A stretch of DNA of 64,000 bases from Mucilaginibacter sp. (GCA_031292485.1 JARLHA010000009.1:1-64000); one strand, 5' to 3'; shown: positions 9,907-18,981, numbered from the stretch's first letter. Notes: a model not told the origin generated them from the sequence alone. Made by a program: numbers and translations.

Positions 9907-11064
9907 ATGACAGCACAATCCACCCCGTTACCCGCTAAACGATTGGTATCCCTCGACGCCCTTCGCGGGTTTGATATGTTCTGGATCATGAGCGGCGAGC
10001 AGATTATACATACATTGGCAAAGGTGACCCAATGGCCTGTGCTGTTATGGTTCTCGGGCCAGCTGCACCATACACAATGGAATGGCATTACTTTTTATGA
10101 TATGATCTTTCCGCTTTTTCTATTCATTGCAGGCGTATCTATGCCTTATTCTATGAGTAATAAAATGATAAAAGCAGGGGTGCAATCGGCGGATCAATTA
10201 CCTTCAAAAGCAAAAAAAGCTATTTATATTTCCATGCTTCGGCGCACCTTGATACTCATTATCCTTGGAATGGTTGTAAACGGTGCGCTTAAATTTAATG
10301 GCTATGAAAACACCCGTTTTGCCAGTGTGCTTGGCCGTATTGGCCTGGCCTGGTTTTTTGCCGGTCTCATCTATCTTAATTTCAACCTTCGCGGGCAGAT
10401 AGTATGGCTTGCAGGGCTTTTAGCGGGCTATTGGGCAGCAATGATGTTTATCCCGGTACCCGGATATGGCGCGGGCGTGCTAACCATGCAAGGCTCGCTC
10501 GAATCGTATATCGACACGTTGCTGCTGCCGGGCAGGCTGCATGATAAGATCCATGATCCTGAAGGGATACTTTCCACTATCCCCGCTATAGGTACGGCAT
10601 TGCTGGGGGTGTTTACCGGCGGTTTTTTAAAATGGGATTCTCTCCGTTGGTCTATGCTAAAAAAAGGCTTACTGCTCTTTGCTGCGGGGCTGGCCTTAAT
10701 TGCACTGGGCTGGTTATGGAACCCTGAATTTCCCATCAATAAACGTTTATGGTCAAGTTCGTTCGTCTTGTATGTGGGCGGCTGGAGCCTGATTTTTTTA
10801 TCGGTATTTTATCTTATTATTGATGCCGCCGGGTTGAAAAAATGGGCAGTCCCTTTTGTGTGGATAGGCGCCAATTCAATTCTTATTTATTTATGTTCAG
10901 AAGGATTGCTTAATTTCGGTCATACGGCGGACTATCTGTTCGGCGGCCTTGTCCACTTAACGCCGCCGGCATGGCAGGCAGTATGGACAGCGGCGAGTGT
11001 TACGCTGGCGCAGCTTATTTTTTTATACCTTTTGTACCGCAATAAATTATTTTTAAAAGTTTAG
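9907..11064 (+). CDS. HGSNAT-like multi-pass membrane acyltransferase (DUF5009/DUF1624 type)
   Basis: 385 residues, about ten membrane helices. The N-terminus RLVSLDALRGFDMFWIMSG and the later FYDMIFPLFLFIAGVSMP match the family of human heparan-alpha-glucosaminide N-acetyltransferase. The human enzyme moves acetyl from cytosolic acetyl-CoA across the membrane onto a terminal alpha-glucosamine, making the substrate of NAGLU. The gene starts 15 bases after the GH89 gene, so the two are surely co-transcribed. The inference is that it N-acetylates free-amine GlcN ends in the periplasm so GH89 can cut them. Acetyl transfer to other sugars is possible. Confidence 0.85.
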   Translation: MTAQSTPLPAKRLVSLDALRGFDMFWIMSGEQIIHTLAKVTQWPVLLWFSGQLHHTQWNGITFYDMIFPLFLFIAGVSMPYSMSNKMIKAGVQSADQLPSKAKKAIYISMLRRTLILIILGMVVNGALKFNGYENTRFASVLGRIGLAWFFAGLIYLNFNLRGQIVWLAGLLAGYWAAMMFIPVPGYGAGVLTMQGSLESYIDTLLLPGRLHDKIHDPEGILSTIPAIGTALLGVFTGGFLKWDSLRWSMLKKGLLLFAAGLALIALGWLWNPEFPINKRLWSSSFVLYVGGWSLIFLSVFYLIIDAAGLKKWAVPFVWIGANSILIYLCSEGLLNFGHTADYLFGGLVHLTPPAWQAVWTAASVTLAQLIFLYLLYRNKLFLKV

Positions 11065-11070
11065 TCGATT

Positions 11071-12633
11071 ATGCCTGTTATGTACTTAAAATATTTTTTT
11101 AAATTATTTCTGGCCGTTTCCTTGTGCACCTTTATCAGCATAAGTGTGCGGGCACAGACAAAAGTCTATAACATCGTCAATTATGGTGCAGTGGCGGATA
11201 GTAAAATCAATAACACTAATGCAATTCAAAAAGCTATCGATGACGCTTCGGCCAATGGCGGCGGCAGGGTATTGGTTCCTTCGGGCAGGTTTGTTACCGG
11301 AGTGATTACGCTTCGGTCAAATATTGAATTATATCTGGATGAAAATGCTTTCCTGCTTGGCAGTACCCTGAGGGCCGATTATGGGCCGGGTAATGCGTCT
11401 CCGCTTATCGTATCCAGCCATCAGCATCATATAGCAATAACTGGCAAGGGGACTATTGATGGACAGGGTGCTGATTTGCTAAAAGATATTTATAGTCGTT
11501 TAAATGCAGGCACCTTACAGGATACTGAATGGCGCAAGATAAACCCCTGGCACCAGATGCGCCCGACCGAAGATAATCGCCCAAAACTTATTCAATTTGA
11601 TAATTGCGACAGCATACAAATCAAAAATATAACCATAAAAAATGGCCTGTGCTGGATACAGGACTATAAGGGCTGCACAAACCTGATAATTGATAGCATG
11701 CACGTGGAAAGTGTTACCTACTGGAATAACGATGGGATAGACATTGTTGACTGTAAAAGCGTAAAGCTTACCAATAGTTTTATTAATGCTGCTGACGATG
11801 GCATCTGCCTTAAATCGGAAGACTCAAACAGCGCCTGTGAAAATGTCTATGTGGCGAATTGCAGGGTGCGTTCAAGTGCCAGTGCGATAAAACTGGGAAC
11901 TGCTTCCTTTGGAGGGTTTAAAAAAATCACTATCAGGGACATCAGTGTTTACGATACCTACCGCTCCGCCATAGCCCTCGAAACAGTTGACGGCGCAGTA
12001 CTCGAAGATATTGACATCCGCGGCATTACTGCAACCAATACGGGTAATGCCATTGTGATAAGACTTGGCCGCCGTAATAAAAAAGCCCCCGCCGGGATAT
12101 TGCGCAGGGTGTATATCGGTAATGTAACGGTTGATGTTCCTGCAGGCAAGCCCGATGCAGGTTACCCGATAGAAGGCCCCGTTGTGAGCATTCCGCATAA
12201 TGTTTTTCCTTCTTCAATTACCGGGATTCCGGGGAGCCGCGTAGAAGACATTACTCTTGAAAACATCACTATTAATTACGAGGGTGGCGCTGATAAAACA
12301 CTGGCTTATTTTGGAGCAGATACGCTTGAAAAAGTGCCCGAAAAAATACCGGATTACCCTGAGTTTTCTATGTTCGGCGAGTTGCCGGCCTGGGGTTTTT
12401 ACATTCGCCATGCTGATGGTATCAAGATAAAAAATATGGTACTTACCTGCAAAGGAGCTGATTATCGTCCGGCTTTTGTTGCCGATGATGTAAACGGGCT
12501 TGATTTACATTATCTTAGTATTCCGCAACTGAAAACGCAGCCGGTGATATTGTTAAATAAGGTAAGCAGGCTAAAGCTGGAAAACATTAGGATACCCGGC
12601 AAAAAAAAACATAACATAATTAAAAGCCTTTAA
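11071..12633 (+). CDS. GH28-like parallel beta-helix glycosidase (polygalacturonase superfamily)
   Basis: 520 residues with a signal peptide ending near SVRAQ. The pattern YNIVNYGAVADSKINNTNAI and GGRVLVPSGRFVTGVITL is typical of GH28 and pectate-lyase-like helices. Acidic motifs corresponding to the GH28 catalytic Asp residues are seen as NNDGIDI and ADDGICLK. The usual GHG motif is replaced by GTASFGGF and there is no clear RIK, so specificity, and possibly mechanism, differ from true polygalacturonases. It starts 7 bases after the acetyltransferase. In context it may remove a uronic acid residue; this is not shown by sequence. Confidence 0.85.
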   Translation: MPVMYLKYFFKLFLAVSLCTFISISVRAQTKVYNIVNYGAVADSKINNTNAIQKAIDDASANGGGRVLVPSGRFVTGVITLRSNIELYLDENAFLLGSTLRADYGPGNASPLIVSSHQHHIAITGKGTIDGQGADLLKDIYSRLNAGTLQDTEWRKINPWHQMRPTEDNRPKLIQFDNCDSIQIKNITIKNGLCWIQDYKGCTNLIIDSMHVESVTYWNNDGIDIVDCKSVKLTNSFINAADDGICLKSEDSNSACENVYVANCRVRSSASAIKLGTASFGGFKKITIRDISVYDTYRSAIALETVDGAVLEDIDIRGITATNTGNAIVIRLGRRNKKAPAGILRRVYIGNVTVDVPAGKPDAGYPIEGPVVSIPHNVFPSSITGIPGSRVEDITLENITINYEGGADKTLAYFGADTLEKVPEKIPDYPEFSMFGELPAWGFYIRHADGIKIKNMVLTCKGADYRPAFVADDVNGLDLHYLSIPQLKTQPVILLNKVSRLKLENIRIPGKKKHNIIKSL

Positions 12634-12691
12634 ATAAATACTACTAAGGTAAAAAAGAAGAATTAACCAATAACACTAAATTACTAAAGCC

Positions 12692-13564
12692 ATGATGAAG
12701 CTAACCAAAGAAGAAATGTCGCCTTTGTCCAGCCTGGAAAATTGGGACGAAGATGTAATTAAAAGATACCCCGAACCCGGCGTGCCTGCAAAAACCAAGG
12801 AGGAATTCAGGAACTATGATAGTCCCGAAATAGATGGTGTGCGTGAGTTTTACCGGCTCAATCACAAATATCAGACGTATGATAACGTGTTGGCCAAAAA
12901 AGCTAATTTTTTAAAGTTTGATAAGAAAGAAATGCCCTGGTGGTCGGCAATGGAATATTTAAACACCCTGGTTGACGACTCAGATCCGGATACATCGTTA
13001 GATCAGCTTCAGCATCTTTTGCAAACCGCTGAAGCTATACGGGCCGACGGGCACCCCGATTGGTTTGTACTCACCGGTTTTATTCATGACCTGGGAAAAG
13101 TGCTTTGCTTGTTTGGCGAACCGCAATGGAATGTGGTAGGCGACTCGTTCCCGGTTGGGTGTAAATTTTCTGACAAAATCGTTTATCCTGAATTTTTTGC
13201 AAATAACCCGGATACTTACGATGAACGATATAATACCAAATACGGCGTTTACTCGCACCAATGCGGACTGGATAATATCCATATGTCGTGGGGGCATGAT
13301 GAGTACCTGTATCATATCACTAAAGATTACCTGCCGGAGCCTGCCTTGTATATGATCCGGTATCACTCTTTTTATTCGCAGCACCGTGAGCATGAATACG
13401 ATCACTTATTAAGCGCGCATGACCAGGGAATGTTTAAATGGGTAGATAAATTTAATCCGTATGATTTGTACTCAAAGAGCCCGGTTGCGCCTGTCGTATC
13501 GGAGTTAAAGCCGTATTATGAAGACCTTATCGCCAAATATTTGCCAGCTGTTGTGAAACTTTAA
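12692..13564 (+). CDS. myo-Inositol oxygenase (MIOX)
   Basis: 290 residues, the size of animal and plant MIOX. The whole length fits: [14 protein letters not shown], then [31 protein letters not shown] (His132-Asp133 of the di-iron site), [20 protein letters not shown] and [16 protein letters not shown], and finally [10 protein letters not shown]. The enzyme uses O2 and a di-iron centre to split myo-inositol to D-glucuronate in the cytoplasm. It lacks a signal peptide. It starts 58 bases after the GH28-like gene and is followed by uxuA, which acts later on the glucuronate route. Bacterial copies are uncommon. Confidence 0.95.
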   Translation: MMKLTKEEMSPLSSLENWDEDVIKRYPEPGVPAKTKEEFRNYDSPEIDGVREFYRLNHKYQTYDNVLAKKANFLKFDKKEMPWWSAMEYLNTLVDDSDPDTSLDQLQHLLQTAEAIRADGHPDWFVLTGFIHDLGKVLCLFGEPQWNVVGDSFPVGCKFSDKIVYPEFFANNPDTYDERYNTKYGVYSHQCGLDNIHMSWGHDEYLYHITKDYLPEPALYMIRYHSFYSQHREHEYDHLLSAHDQGMFKWVDKFNPYDLYSKSPVAPVVSELKPYYEDLIAKYLPAVVKL

Positions 13565-13615
13565 ACATCATGTTAAACCGGGATTGACTACTAATTTTGA
13601 TATTATATAAACGCT

Positions 13616-14803
13616 ATGGAAAACAACAAACCTTCCGGTTTTAAAATGATACATACCATGCGCTGGTACGGGCCAAATGATCCGGTTTCGTTGGCCAGTC
13701 TGCGACAGGCAGGGTGTACAGGTGTGGTAACCGCTTTGCATCATCTCCCTAACGGAAAAGTTTGGGAGATCGACGAAATCAACCAGCGCAAAAACCTGAT
13801 AGCAAAAGCCGGGATGGTTTGGAATGTGGTTGAAAGCGTGCCGGTACACGAAGCAATAAAAACCCAAACCGGGGATTTCGGTTTGTATATTGAAAATTAT
13901 AAACAAACTATCCGCAACCTGGCAGCATGTGACCTCAATATTATTACCTATAATTTTATGCCGGTGCTCGACTGGACGCGCACCAACCTGGCTTATACGG
14001 TTGAAGACGGATCGAAGGCCCTGCTTTTTGAAAAAGCAGCATTTATGGCTTTTGATTTGTTTATATTAAAAAGGAAAAACGCAGAACAAGACTATTCGGC
14101 TAAAGAAATAAAACGTGCGCGTGAACGGTTTGAAAAGATGGGAACGGAAGAAAAAACGCAACTACAGCGAAATATTATCGCCGGTTTACCCGGCAGCGAA
14201 GAAAGTTTTACGCTGGAACAGTTTCAGTCTGCTTTGGATGCCTACCGTAGCGTTGATGAAAGCACCTTACGTAAACACTTAATTTATTTTCTTCGCCAGA
14301 TTATCCCGGTAGCTGATGAACTGGGTGTAAAAATGGCCATTCACCCTGACGACCCGCCCTATAGTATTTTGGGCCTGCCCCGTATTGTATCAACTGCCGC
14401 CGACGTACAGGCGCTGGCTGACGCCGTTCCTTCATTAAACAATGGTGTTTGTTTCTGTACCGGTTCGTTCGGTGTAAGGAAGGACAATGATTTGCCCGGA
14501 ATGATAAAACAATTTGGCGCCAGGATACACTTTTTACACCTGCGCAGCACCAGGCGCAACGAGCTTGGTGATTTTTACGAAGACAATCATTTGGAAGGCG
14601 ATGTGGATATGTATGAAGTGGTAAAGACGATTGTACAGCTGATGCAGGATAGAAAAGTAAATATCCCGATGCGGCCGGACCATGGGCACCAAATGCTGGA
14701 TGATTTAAAAAAGAAAACCAATCCGGGGTATTCCGCTATTGGCAGGTTAAGGGGGCTGGCCGAATTAAGGGGGTTGGAAATGGGGATTTTTAAGTCAATA
14801 TAG
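13616..14803 (+). CDS. uxuA: Mannonate dehydratase
   Basis: 395 residues, the UxuA length. It begins [23 protein letters not shown], with [34 protein letters not shown] and FLHLRSTRR, all typical of the TIM-barrel enzyme. It dehydrates D-mannonate to 2-keto-3-deoxy-D-gluconate. It lies 51 bases after the MIOX gene, so inositol and glucuronate products can run through uronate isomerase and mannonate oxidoreductase (not in this window) to this step. Last gene of the co-directional locus. Confidence 0.96.
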   Translation: MENNKPSGFKMIHTMRWYGPNDPVSLASLRQAGCTGVVTALHHLPNGKVWEIDEINQRKNLIAKAGMVWNVVESVPVHEAIKTQTGDFGLYIENYKQTIRNLAACDLNIITYNFMPVLDWTRTNLAYTVEDGSKALLFEKAAFMAFDLFILKRKNAEQDYSAKEIKRARERFEKMGTEEKTQLQRNIIAGLPGSEESFTLEQFQSALDAYRSVDESTLRKHLIYFLRQIIPVADELGVKMAIHPDDPPYSILGLPRIVSTAADVQALADAVPSLNNGVCFCTGSFGVRKDNDLPGMIKQFGARIHFLHLRSTRRNELGDFYEDNHLEGDVDMYEVVKTIVQLMQDRKVNIPMRPDHGHQMLDDLKKKTNPGYSAIGRLRGLAELRGLEMGIFKSI

Positions 14804-15160
14804 TACACTTTCATTGGTCCGGCGAGACCTGAATTTAGCGATACCGGATGGGTCTCGCAAGAAGTCCCGATAAGATTGAGAAACTATGGTTGAATTTGAA
14901 AGGACCAAAAAACAAAAACGCGTAAAATCAGCGAATTTAAGCGTTTTTAATCTTGGTTGACAACTACCTGGCGGAGGGCCATGGATTTACCCTTATTAAC
15001 CTATGGGCATTTACTAATGCTTGGGCTCAAAGTTTATTATCATCTTTTAAAATTGATCTATATTACAAATAATGATGTCGGAGGTCATTTTATTGCCATC
15101 GCGAATAGCCTATTTTTATCTGATTGTTTATCAGAACGAAACATTGCTGGAGGTGACAAA
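14804..15160. other. Intergenic region after uxuA with weak terminator-like stems
   Basis: Two stems are visible: GCGAGACC at 14822-14829 with GGTCTCGC at 14851-14858, and AAAAACGC at 14914-14921 with GCGTTTTT at 14941-14948. The second ends in a T-run and could terminate the upstream operon, though its loop is long. An open frame from 14957 covers the rest but reads as chance sequence before the small ORF at 15161. Confidence 0.35.
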
Positions 15161-15295
15161 ATGAAACATTTATCAAAGTTAAGGCGAAGGGACAATGGGA
15201 CGATGAATCCGTACCCATTACTTTTATTGGTTTTACTAATACTGTTTATCATTTTTATTGTCTTTCACTTTTTCTTCAAAAACCCGGTTTTCTGA
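15161..15295 (+). CDS. Small single-pass membrane protein, unknown function
   Basis: 44 residues from ATG 15161, preceded by GGAGGTGAC, an unusually good ribosome binding site for this phylum. The N-terminal third is basic (MKHLSKLRRRDNGTM) and the rest is one hydrophobic helix, LLLLVLLILFIIFIVFHFFF. A longer frame opens upstream at 14957, but the binding site and charge pattern favour the inner start. Not recognised as any family. Confidence 0.45.
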   Translation: MKHLSKLRRRDNGTMNPYPLLLLVLLILFIIFIVFHFFFKNPVF

Positions 15296-15368
15296 AGAAA
15301 GATATTAAATACGTAGGTTTCACTAAAGTAATTTTGGATTGCAAAAATTGCTATAAAAACTTTTTACC

Positions 15369-15557
15369 ATGCCGTGGAATGAATACAATTATCCTGTGTC
15401 GATGAAAAACCTACCAGTTGCGATCAGGAATAAAGCTATTGAAATAGCCAATGCGATCCTTGAAGACGGCCATACGGATGAAGGAATAGCTATCGCCACA
15501 GGTATAAGTCGTGCTAAAGATTGGGTAAAAAATCGCCGCTTCGCACGAAAAGGATAA
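15369..15557 (+). CDS. Small conserved-looking protein, unknown function
   Basis: 62 residues, beginning MPWNEYNYPVSMKNLPVAIR, with a repeated helical Ala/Ile pattern (NKAIEIANAILEDG) and a basic end. It resembles short bacterial proteins starting MPWxxxxYPxSMKNL that are often annotated as hypothetical, but I cannot name the family. It ends 22 bases before the 3' end of the convergent erythromycin-esterase-like gene, whose neighbours form a recurring group. Confidence 0.6.
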   Translation: MPWNEYNYPVSMKNLPVAIRNKAIEIANAILEDGHTDEGIAIATGISRAKDWVKNRRFARKG

Positions 15558-15579
15558 AGTACGCGAATGGGGCTTATAT

Positions 15580-16917
15580 TTACACTCCGAACGGATACGT
15601 TTCCGGTATCTGGTGCCCATCGGGTTTAATATGCAACGGGTGCAGGGCGCTTGTTTTATCCAGGTAAATGAATGCATCGTAGCGTAAAGGTACTATTGTA
15701 GGTACATAGTTCCCATAGCGTTCGTGTGCAGGATTATAAACCACGCCGATAGCCCTATGCCCGATATGATTTTCCGTCAGCATATCGTTCCCTTCAAAAT
15801 CATTCATTATCAGCAATTTGTTATTATCCCCAGCTTTATGCAAAAAATATTCCCAGCTTTCTTTTCGGGCCTCGGGCATTTGCATGACTTGCATCGGCGC
15901 TCCCCAACTGTGGCCTGCCATAACCGTTCCCTGGTAAGAACCGAAGCCAACCAATACCACATTTTTATTTTTATATTGTGTTCTCGCCAGTTCGCCGGTA
16001 TTAAGCATACCTTCTGCAGCCATATCAGTTGCCCTTGCATCGCCAATATGAGTATTATGCTGCCAAACTATTGCTTTGGCATTTTCGCCATGAAAAGTCA
16101 GCAAACGGTTTAATGTGCCGGCCATATGCTTATCGCGGATGTTCCAGCTGTTTGGGCCGCCTTCAATCATTGCGCGATAATATTTTTCTGCATTTACAGC
16201 GACCAATGCATTTTGTTCAGCGCTGAATACATTTTCATGATCGGTATTGTATTGCGGCAATTTTCGCTGAATCTCTTTCAACAAATTCACTACTTCAGTT
16301 TGGCAAAGTTCCGGTACAAACCTGCTGGCATACGCATATGAACGGCCTTCATCTTTCCGGTATGGCTCAAAACAACGATAAGCTTCTTCGGCCTTCCTCA
16401 AAGCCGCGGGGTCTGTCTTTTTCAGGTATTGCATAATATACTCCATACTTTCCCACAGGCTGTAAACATCCAACCCATAAAATCCTGCTTTTTTATTGGC
16501 CGGCAGTCCTGAATTGTGTTTTTGCATCCATTCGGCAAGGGCAGCTATTTCCCAATTGGCCCACATCCAGGTGGGCCAGCGGTTAAATTCATGCAATACC
16601 TTAAATGGACTTTGGCCGGCATTGTCATAACCTTTTACAAAACGGTTTAACCGGTAACAATCGGGCCAGTCACCTTCTACCGCAATAAAGTTAAACCCTT
16701 TTTCCTCGATTAATCTCTTCGATATCTGGGCCCTCCAGGTATAATATTCATGTGTGCCATGGCTGGCTTCGCCAAGCATTACAATTTTTGCATCACCAAT
16801 ACGGTCAAGTAATGGTTGCAGATCTGTTGTATTTTTCAGTGGATATGAATGCTGTTTTAATGAATTTACTGTACCGGCTTCATCCAATGGTGCTTCTTTA
16901 GCTATGTAATGTCTCAT
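15580..16917 (-). CDS. Erythromycin esterase-family protein
   Basis: 445 residues of the Ere superfamily. Conserved are LGEASHGTHEYYTWR (about residues 48-62, with Glu50, His53 and His56 likely near the active centre), AVEGDWPDCYRLNRFV, and WQHNTHIGDARATDM. No signal peptide. Most members are not macrolide esterases and their substrates are unknown, so this should not be read as antibiotic resistance. It is divergent from the hydrolase and phosphoribosyltransferase genes at 17275 and 17948, a grouping seen in other bacteria. Confidence 0.88.
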   Translation of the reverse strand: MRHYIAKEAPLDEAGTVNSLKQHSYPLKNTTDLQPLLDRIGDAKIVMLGEASHGTHEYYTWRAQISKRLIEEKGFNFIAVEGDWPDCYRLNRFVKGYDNAGQSPFKVLHEFNRWPTWMWANWEIAALAEWMQKHNSGLPANKKAGFYGLDVYSLWESMEYIMQYLKKTDPAALRKAEEAYRCFEPYRKDEGRSYAYASRFVPELCQTEVVNLLKEIQRKLPQYNTDHENVFSAEQNALVAVNAEKYYRAMIEGGPNSWNIRDKHMAGTLNRLLTFHGENAKAIVWQHNTHIGDARATDMAAEGMLNTGELARTQYKNKNVVLVGFGSYQGTVMAGHSWGAPMQVMQMPEARKESWEYFLHKAGDNNKLLIMNDFEGNDMLTENHIGHRAIGVVYNPAHERYGNYVPTIVPLRYDAFIYLDKTSALHPLHIKPDGHQIPETYPFGV

Positions 16918-17059
16918 GGTAAATATGTTTCGTCCTATTTTGCTTAGGCCGTAAGAATCCTCTGAATGTTTTTACGTGACTCCCGGGTAATTATTGAAGA
17001 CCTACGATCCCGGTCAATTATAAATAGTATAAAGTAAAAACATTTATTCTTTATATTAT

Positions 17060-17095
17060 ATGATGACAATCAGCTATTTATATGATTGGTATCAT
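17060..17095. promoter_or_regulatory. Imperfect dyad in the divergent intergenic region
   Basis: ATGATGACAATC and GATTGGTATCAT match as inverted arms at 10 of 12 positions around a 12-base centre. It lies between the divergent genes at 16917 and 17275, where a shared operator would be expected. The remainder of 16918-17274 is AT-rich and shows nothing else. Confidence 0.3.
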
Positions 17096-17274
17096 GAATA
17101 TTAAATAAATGTGCAATTAGTTTTGTTAGGCTAAAAAACTACCATGAAAACATCCCTGCATTCTTAGGATATTTCGGGTTATGTCTAAGCGGACGCTTTT
17201 CTTATATGGCATAAAGTTGGCCATGTATCGAGTTTGAGGATTGAGTTATTTATTGATTTTAATAATTTATTGTG

Positions 17275-17925
17275 ATGGAAATAAAATATCAAAATGAAGT
17301 AAGTATACCTGCCAATGGCATAAGGCTAAAGGGCGAATTATTTATACCTCAAAATGCAAGGGCCATCATTATCTTTTCGCACGGTAGCGGCAGCAGCCGG
17401 TTTAGCAAACGCAATCAGCATGTAGCCAAATACCTGCAGGAGAATGGTTTCGGCACCTTGCTGTTTGATCTCTTAACCCCTGAAGAGGACCAAAACTATT
17501 ATAATCGGTTTGCCATTGATCTGCTTAAAAGGCGGTTGGAGGCTGCAACCGTTTGGCTTGAAATGCTGCCTGCAGCAAAAAATCTCAACATTGGTTATTT
17601 TGGCGCCAGCACCGGCGCCGCATCAGCGTTGAAAGCTGCGGCAACGCTACCGGAAATATTTGCTGTGGTATGCAGGGGCGGGCGTCCCGACCTGGCCATG
17701 GAAGACTTACCTTCCGTGCAGGCTCCAACGCTTTTAATTGTCGGGAGTTTAGATACTCAGGTGCTGGAATTAAACCGCAGCGCTTATGAAGAGCTTGATT
17801 GCGAAAAGAAATTGGAGATAGTTGAAGATGCCACCCATTTATTTGAAGAACCCGGTAAACTGGAAAAAGTTGGAGAACTGGCCGCTGATTGGTTCAAAAA
17901 TCATATACCGGCGATCATGGTGTAA
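17275..17925 (+). CDS. Dienelactone hydrolase-like alpha/beta hydrolase
   Basis: 216 residues from ATG 17275 (a GTG lies one codon earlier). The alpha/beta fold is seen in AIIIFSHGSGSSRFSKRN, then the nucleophile elbow IGYFGASTGAASALKAA (Ser in GASTG), Asp in VGSLDTQVLE, and His in DATHLFEEPG. This is the complete Ser-Asp-His triad. Cytoplasmic. Followed after 22 bases by a phosphoribosyltransferase gene. Natural substrate unknown; in related clusters it is annotated as dienelactone hydrolase only by homology. Confidence 0.85.
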   Translation: MEIKYQNEVSIPANGIRLKGELFIPQNARAIIIFSHGSGSSRFSKRNQHVAKYLQENGFGTLLFDLLTPEEDQNYYNRFAIDLLKRRLEAATVWLEMLPAAKNLNIGYFGASTGAASALKAAATLPEIFAVVCRGGRPDLAMEDLPSVQAPTLLIVGSLDTQVLELNRSAYEELDCEKKLEIVEDATHLFEEPGKLEKVGELAADWFKNHIPAIMV

Positions 17926-17947
17926 GGACATATGAAATAAAAAATTA

Positions 17948-18592
17948 ATGCTGAAAGCGATGTTTCAAGACAGAACCGAGGCTGGTCGGCTACTTGCCGC
18001 CAAACTCAAAAAATACCAGAACGATCCTGGAATTGTGCTGGCTGTACCAAGGGGAGGTGTGCCTCTGGCCTATATAGTTGCCATGGAATTAGGCTTTCCT
18101 CTTGACATTATACTTACCAAAAAGATTGGGCACCCAATGCAAAAAGAATATGCCATTGGTGCAGCAAGCCTTTTCGATTATTTTGTGACGCCTCACAGGG
18201 GCGTTTCGGAAGAATATATTCAACGGGAACTGGTGGCCATACGCGCCCGGCTGAAAGAAATGTACAAAAAATTCATGGGTGACAAAATCCAGGAGAATAT
18301 AAAAGGGAAAACAGTGATTATAATTGATGACGGTATGGCAACCGGCAACACAATACTGGGTACGATAAAACTGATACAGAAAAGCCTGCCCGGTAAAATC
18401 ATCATTGGTGTTCCGGTCGCATCAAAGGAAGCTGTGGAAAAATTATCAAATGAGGTGGATGAAGTGGTAGCGGTACTAATTCCGGAAGAGTTTTATGGGG
18501 TTGGCGCTTTTTATGAAAATTTTAATGAGGTGAGTGATGAGGAAGTTATATTTTACCTGGATAAACTGAGACGATTGCGAAAGGCTGGCTGA
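17948..18592 (+). CDS. Phosphoribosyltransferase-fold protein
   Basis: 214 residues. The PRPP-binding loop is VIIIDDGMATGNTI, with an N-terminal VLAVPRGGVPLAY that also fits type I phosphoribosyltransferases. The middle has a long charged hood (RARLKEMYKKFMGDKIQENI). It follows the hydrolase gene closely and probably forms an operon with it. Members of this group lie beside erythromycin-esterase and hydrolase genes in many bacteria, but the acceptor base is unknown. Confidence 0.88.
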   Translation: MLKAMFQDRTEAGRLLAAKLKKYQNDPGIVLAVPRGGVPLAYIVAMELGFPLDIILTKKIGHPMQKEYAIGAASLFDYFVTPHRGVSEEYIQRELVAIRARLKEMYKKFMGDKIQENIKGKTVIIIDDGMATGNTILGTIKLIQKSLPGKIIIGVPVASKEAVEKLSNEVDEVVAVLIPEEFYGVGAFYENFNEVSDEEVIFYLDKLRRLRKAG

Positions 18593-18785
18593 AGCAGGTA
18601 TGGTCTGTAAAAAAATTTAACGCCAAGATCAAGGCTTTCAGGGCTACTTCCAGAGGTCTTAGAGATACCTCATTCTTCCTCTTCAGGCCTGCAATTATCT
18701 ATGCTTAATTATATAATCCCCCAACTTTTCGTCATCCCGAAATTCTGTGCACCGCCGGCCCGAATCAAACCCGCCTATTAACAAC

Positions 18786-18813
18786 AAAGCCCGACACTTT
18801 CGTACCAGGCTTT
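18786..18813 (-). terminator. Rho-independent terminator after the tRNA pair
   Basis: On the minus strand the stem GCCTGGTAC and GTGTCGGGC closes a GAAA tetraloop, flanked by an A-run and TTT. It lies 18 bases downstream of tRNA-Leu. Confidence 0.65.
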
Positions 18814-18830
18814 TTGTTCGATTCTAATTG

Positions 18831-18915
18831 TACTCAGAGCGGGAATCGAACCCGCACTCCGTTTACGGGAACAGGATTTTAAGTCCTGCGTGTCTACCAG
18901 TTCCACCATCTGAGC
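18831..18915 (-). tRNA. tRNA-Leu(UAA)
   Basis: 85 nt with a long variable arm, as expected for leucine. The minus strand gives the D-arm GGTGGAACTGGTAGACACGC, the anticodon stem-loop with ACTTAAAATC (anticodon TAA), and the T-arm GCGGGTTCGATTCCCGC. The acceptor stem GCTCAGA pairs with TCTGAGT, with a G-U pair at 1-72. The CCA end is not encoded. Confidence 0.95.
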
Positions 18916-18955
18916 GTGGCCATTTGTTAAGCAGTTATATAAACCTTTTAACAAT

Positions 18956-18980
18956 AAATCCCTTCTTTTGGAAGGGATTT
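18956..18980 (-). terminator. Hairpin between the two tRNA genes
   Basis: Perfect nine-base arms AAATCCCTT and AAGGGATTT with a seven-base loop, just after tRNA-Gly in the transcription direction. It may be a weak terminator or a processing stem of a joint tRNA transcript. Confidence 0.4.
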
Positions 18981-18981
18981 G

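Noticed and set aside
14957..15160. N-terminal extension of the small membrane protein
   Set aside because: The good ribosome binding site and the basic start favour ATG 15161.
15580..16917. Erythromycin resistance gene
   Set aside because: Family membership alone does not show macrolide hydrolysis; most homologues have other, unknown substrates.
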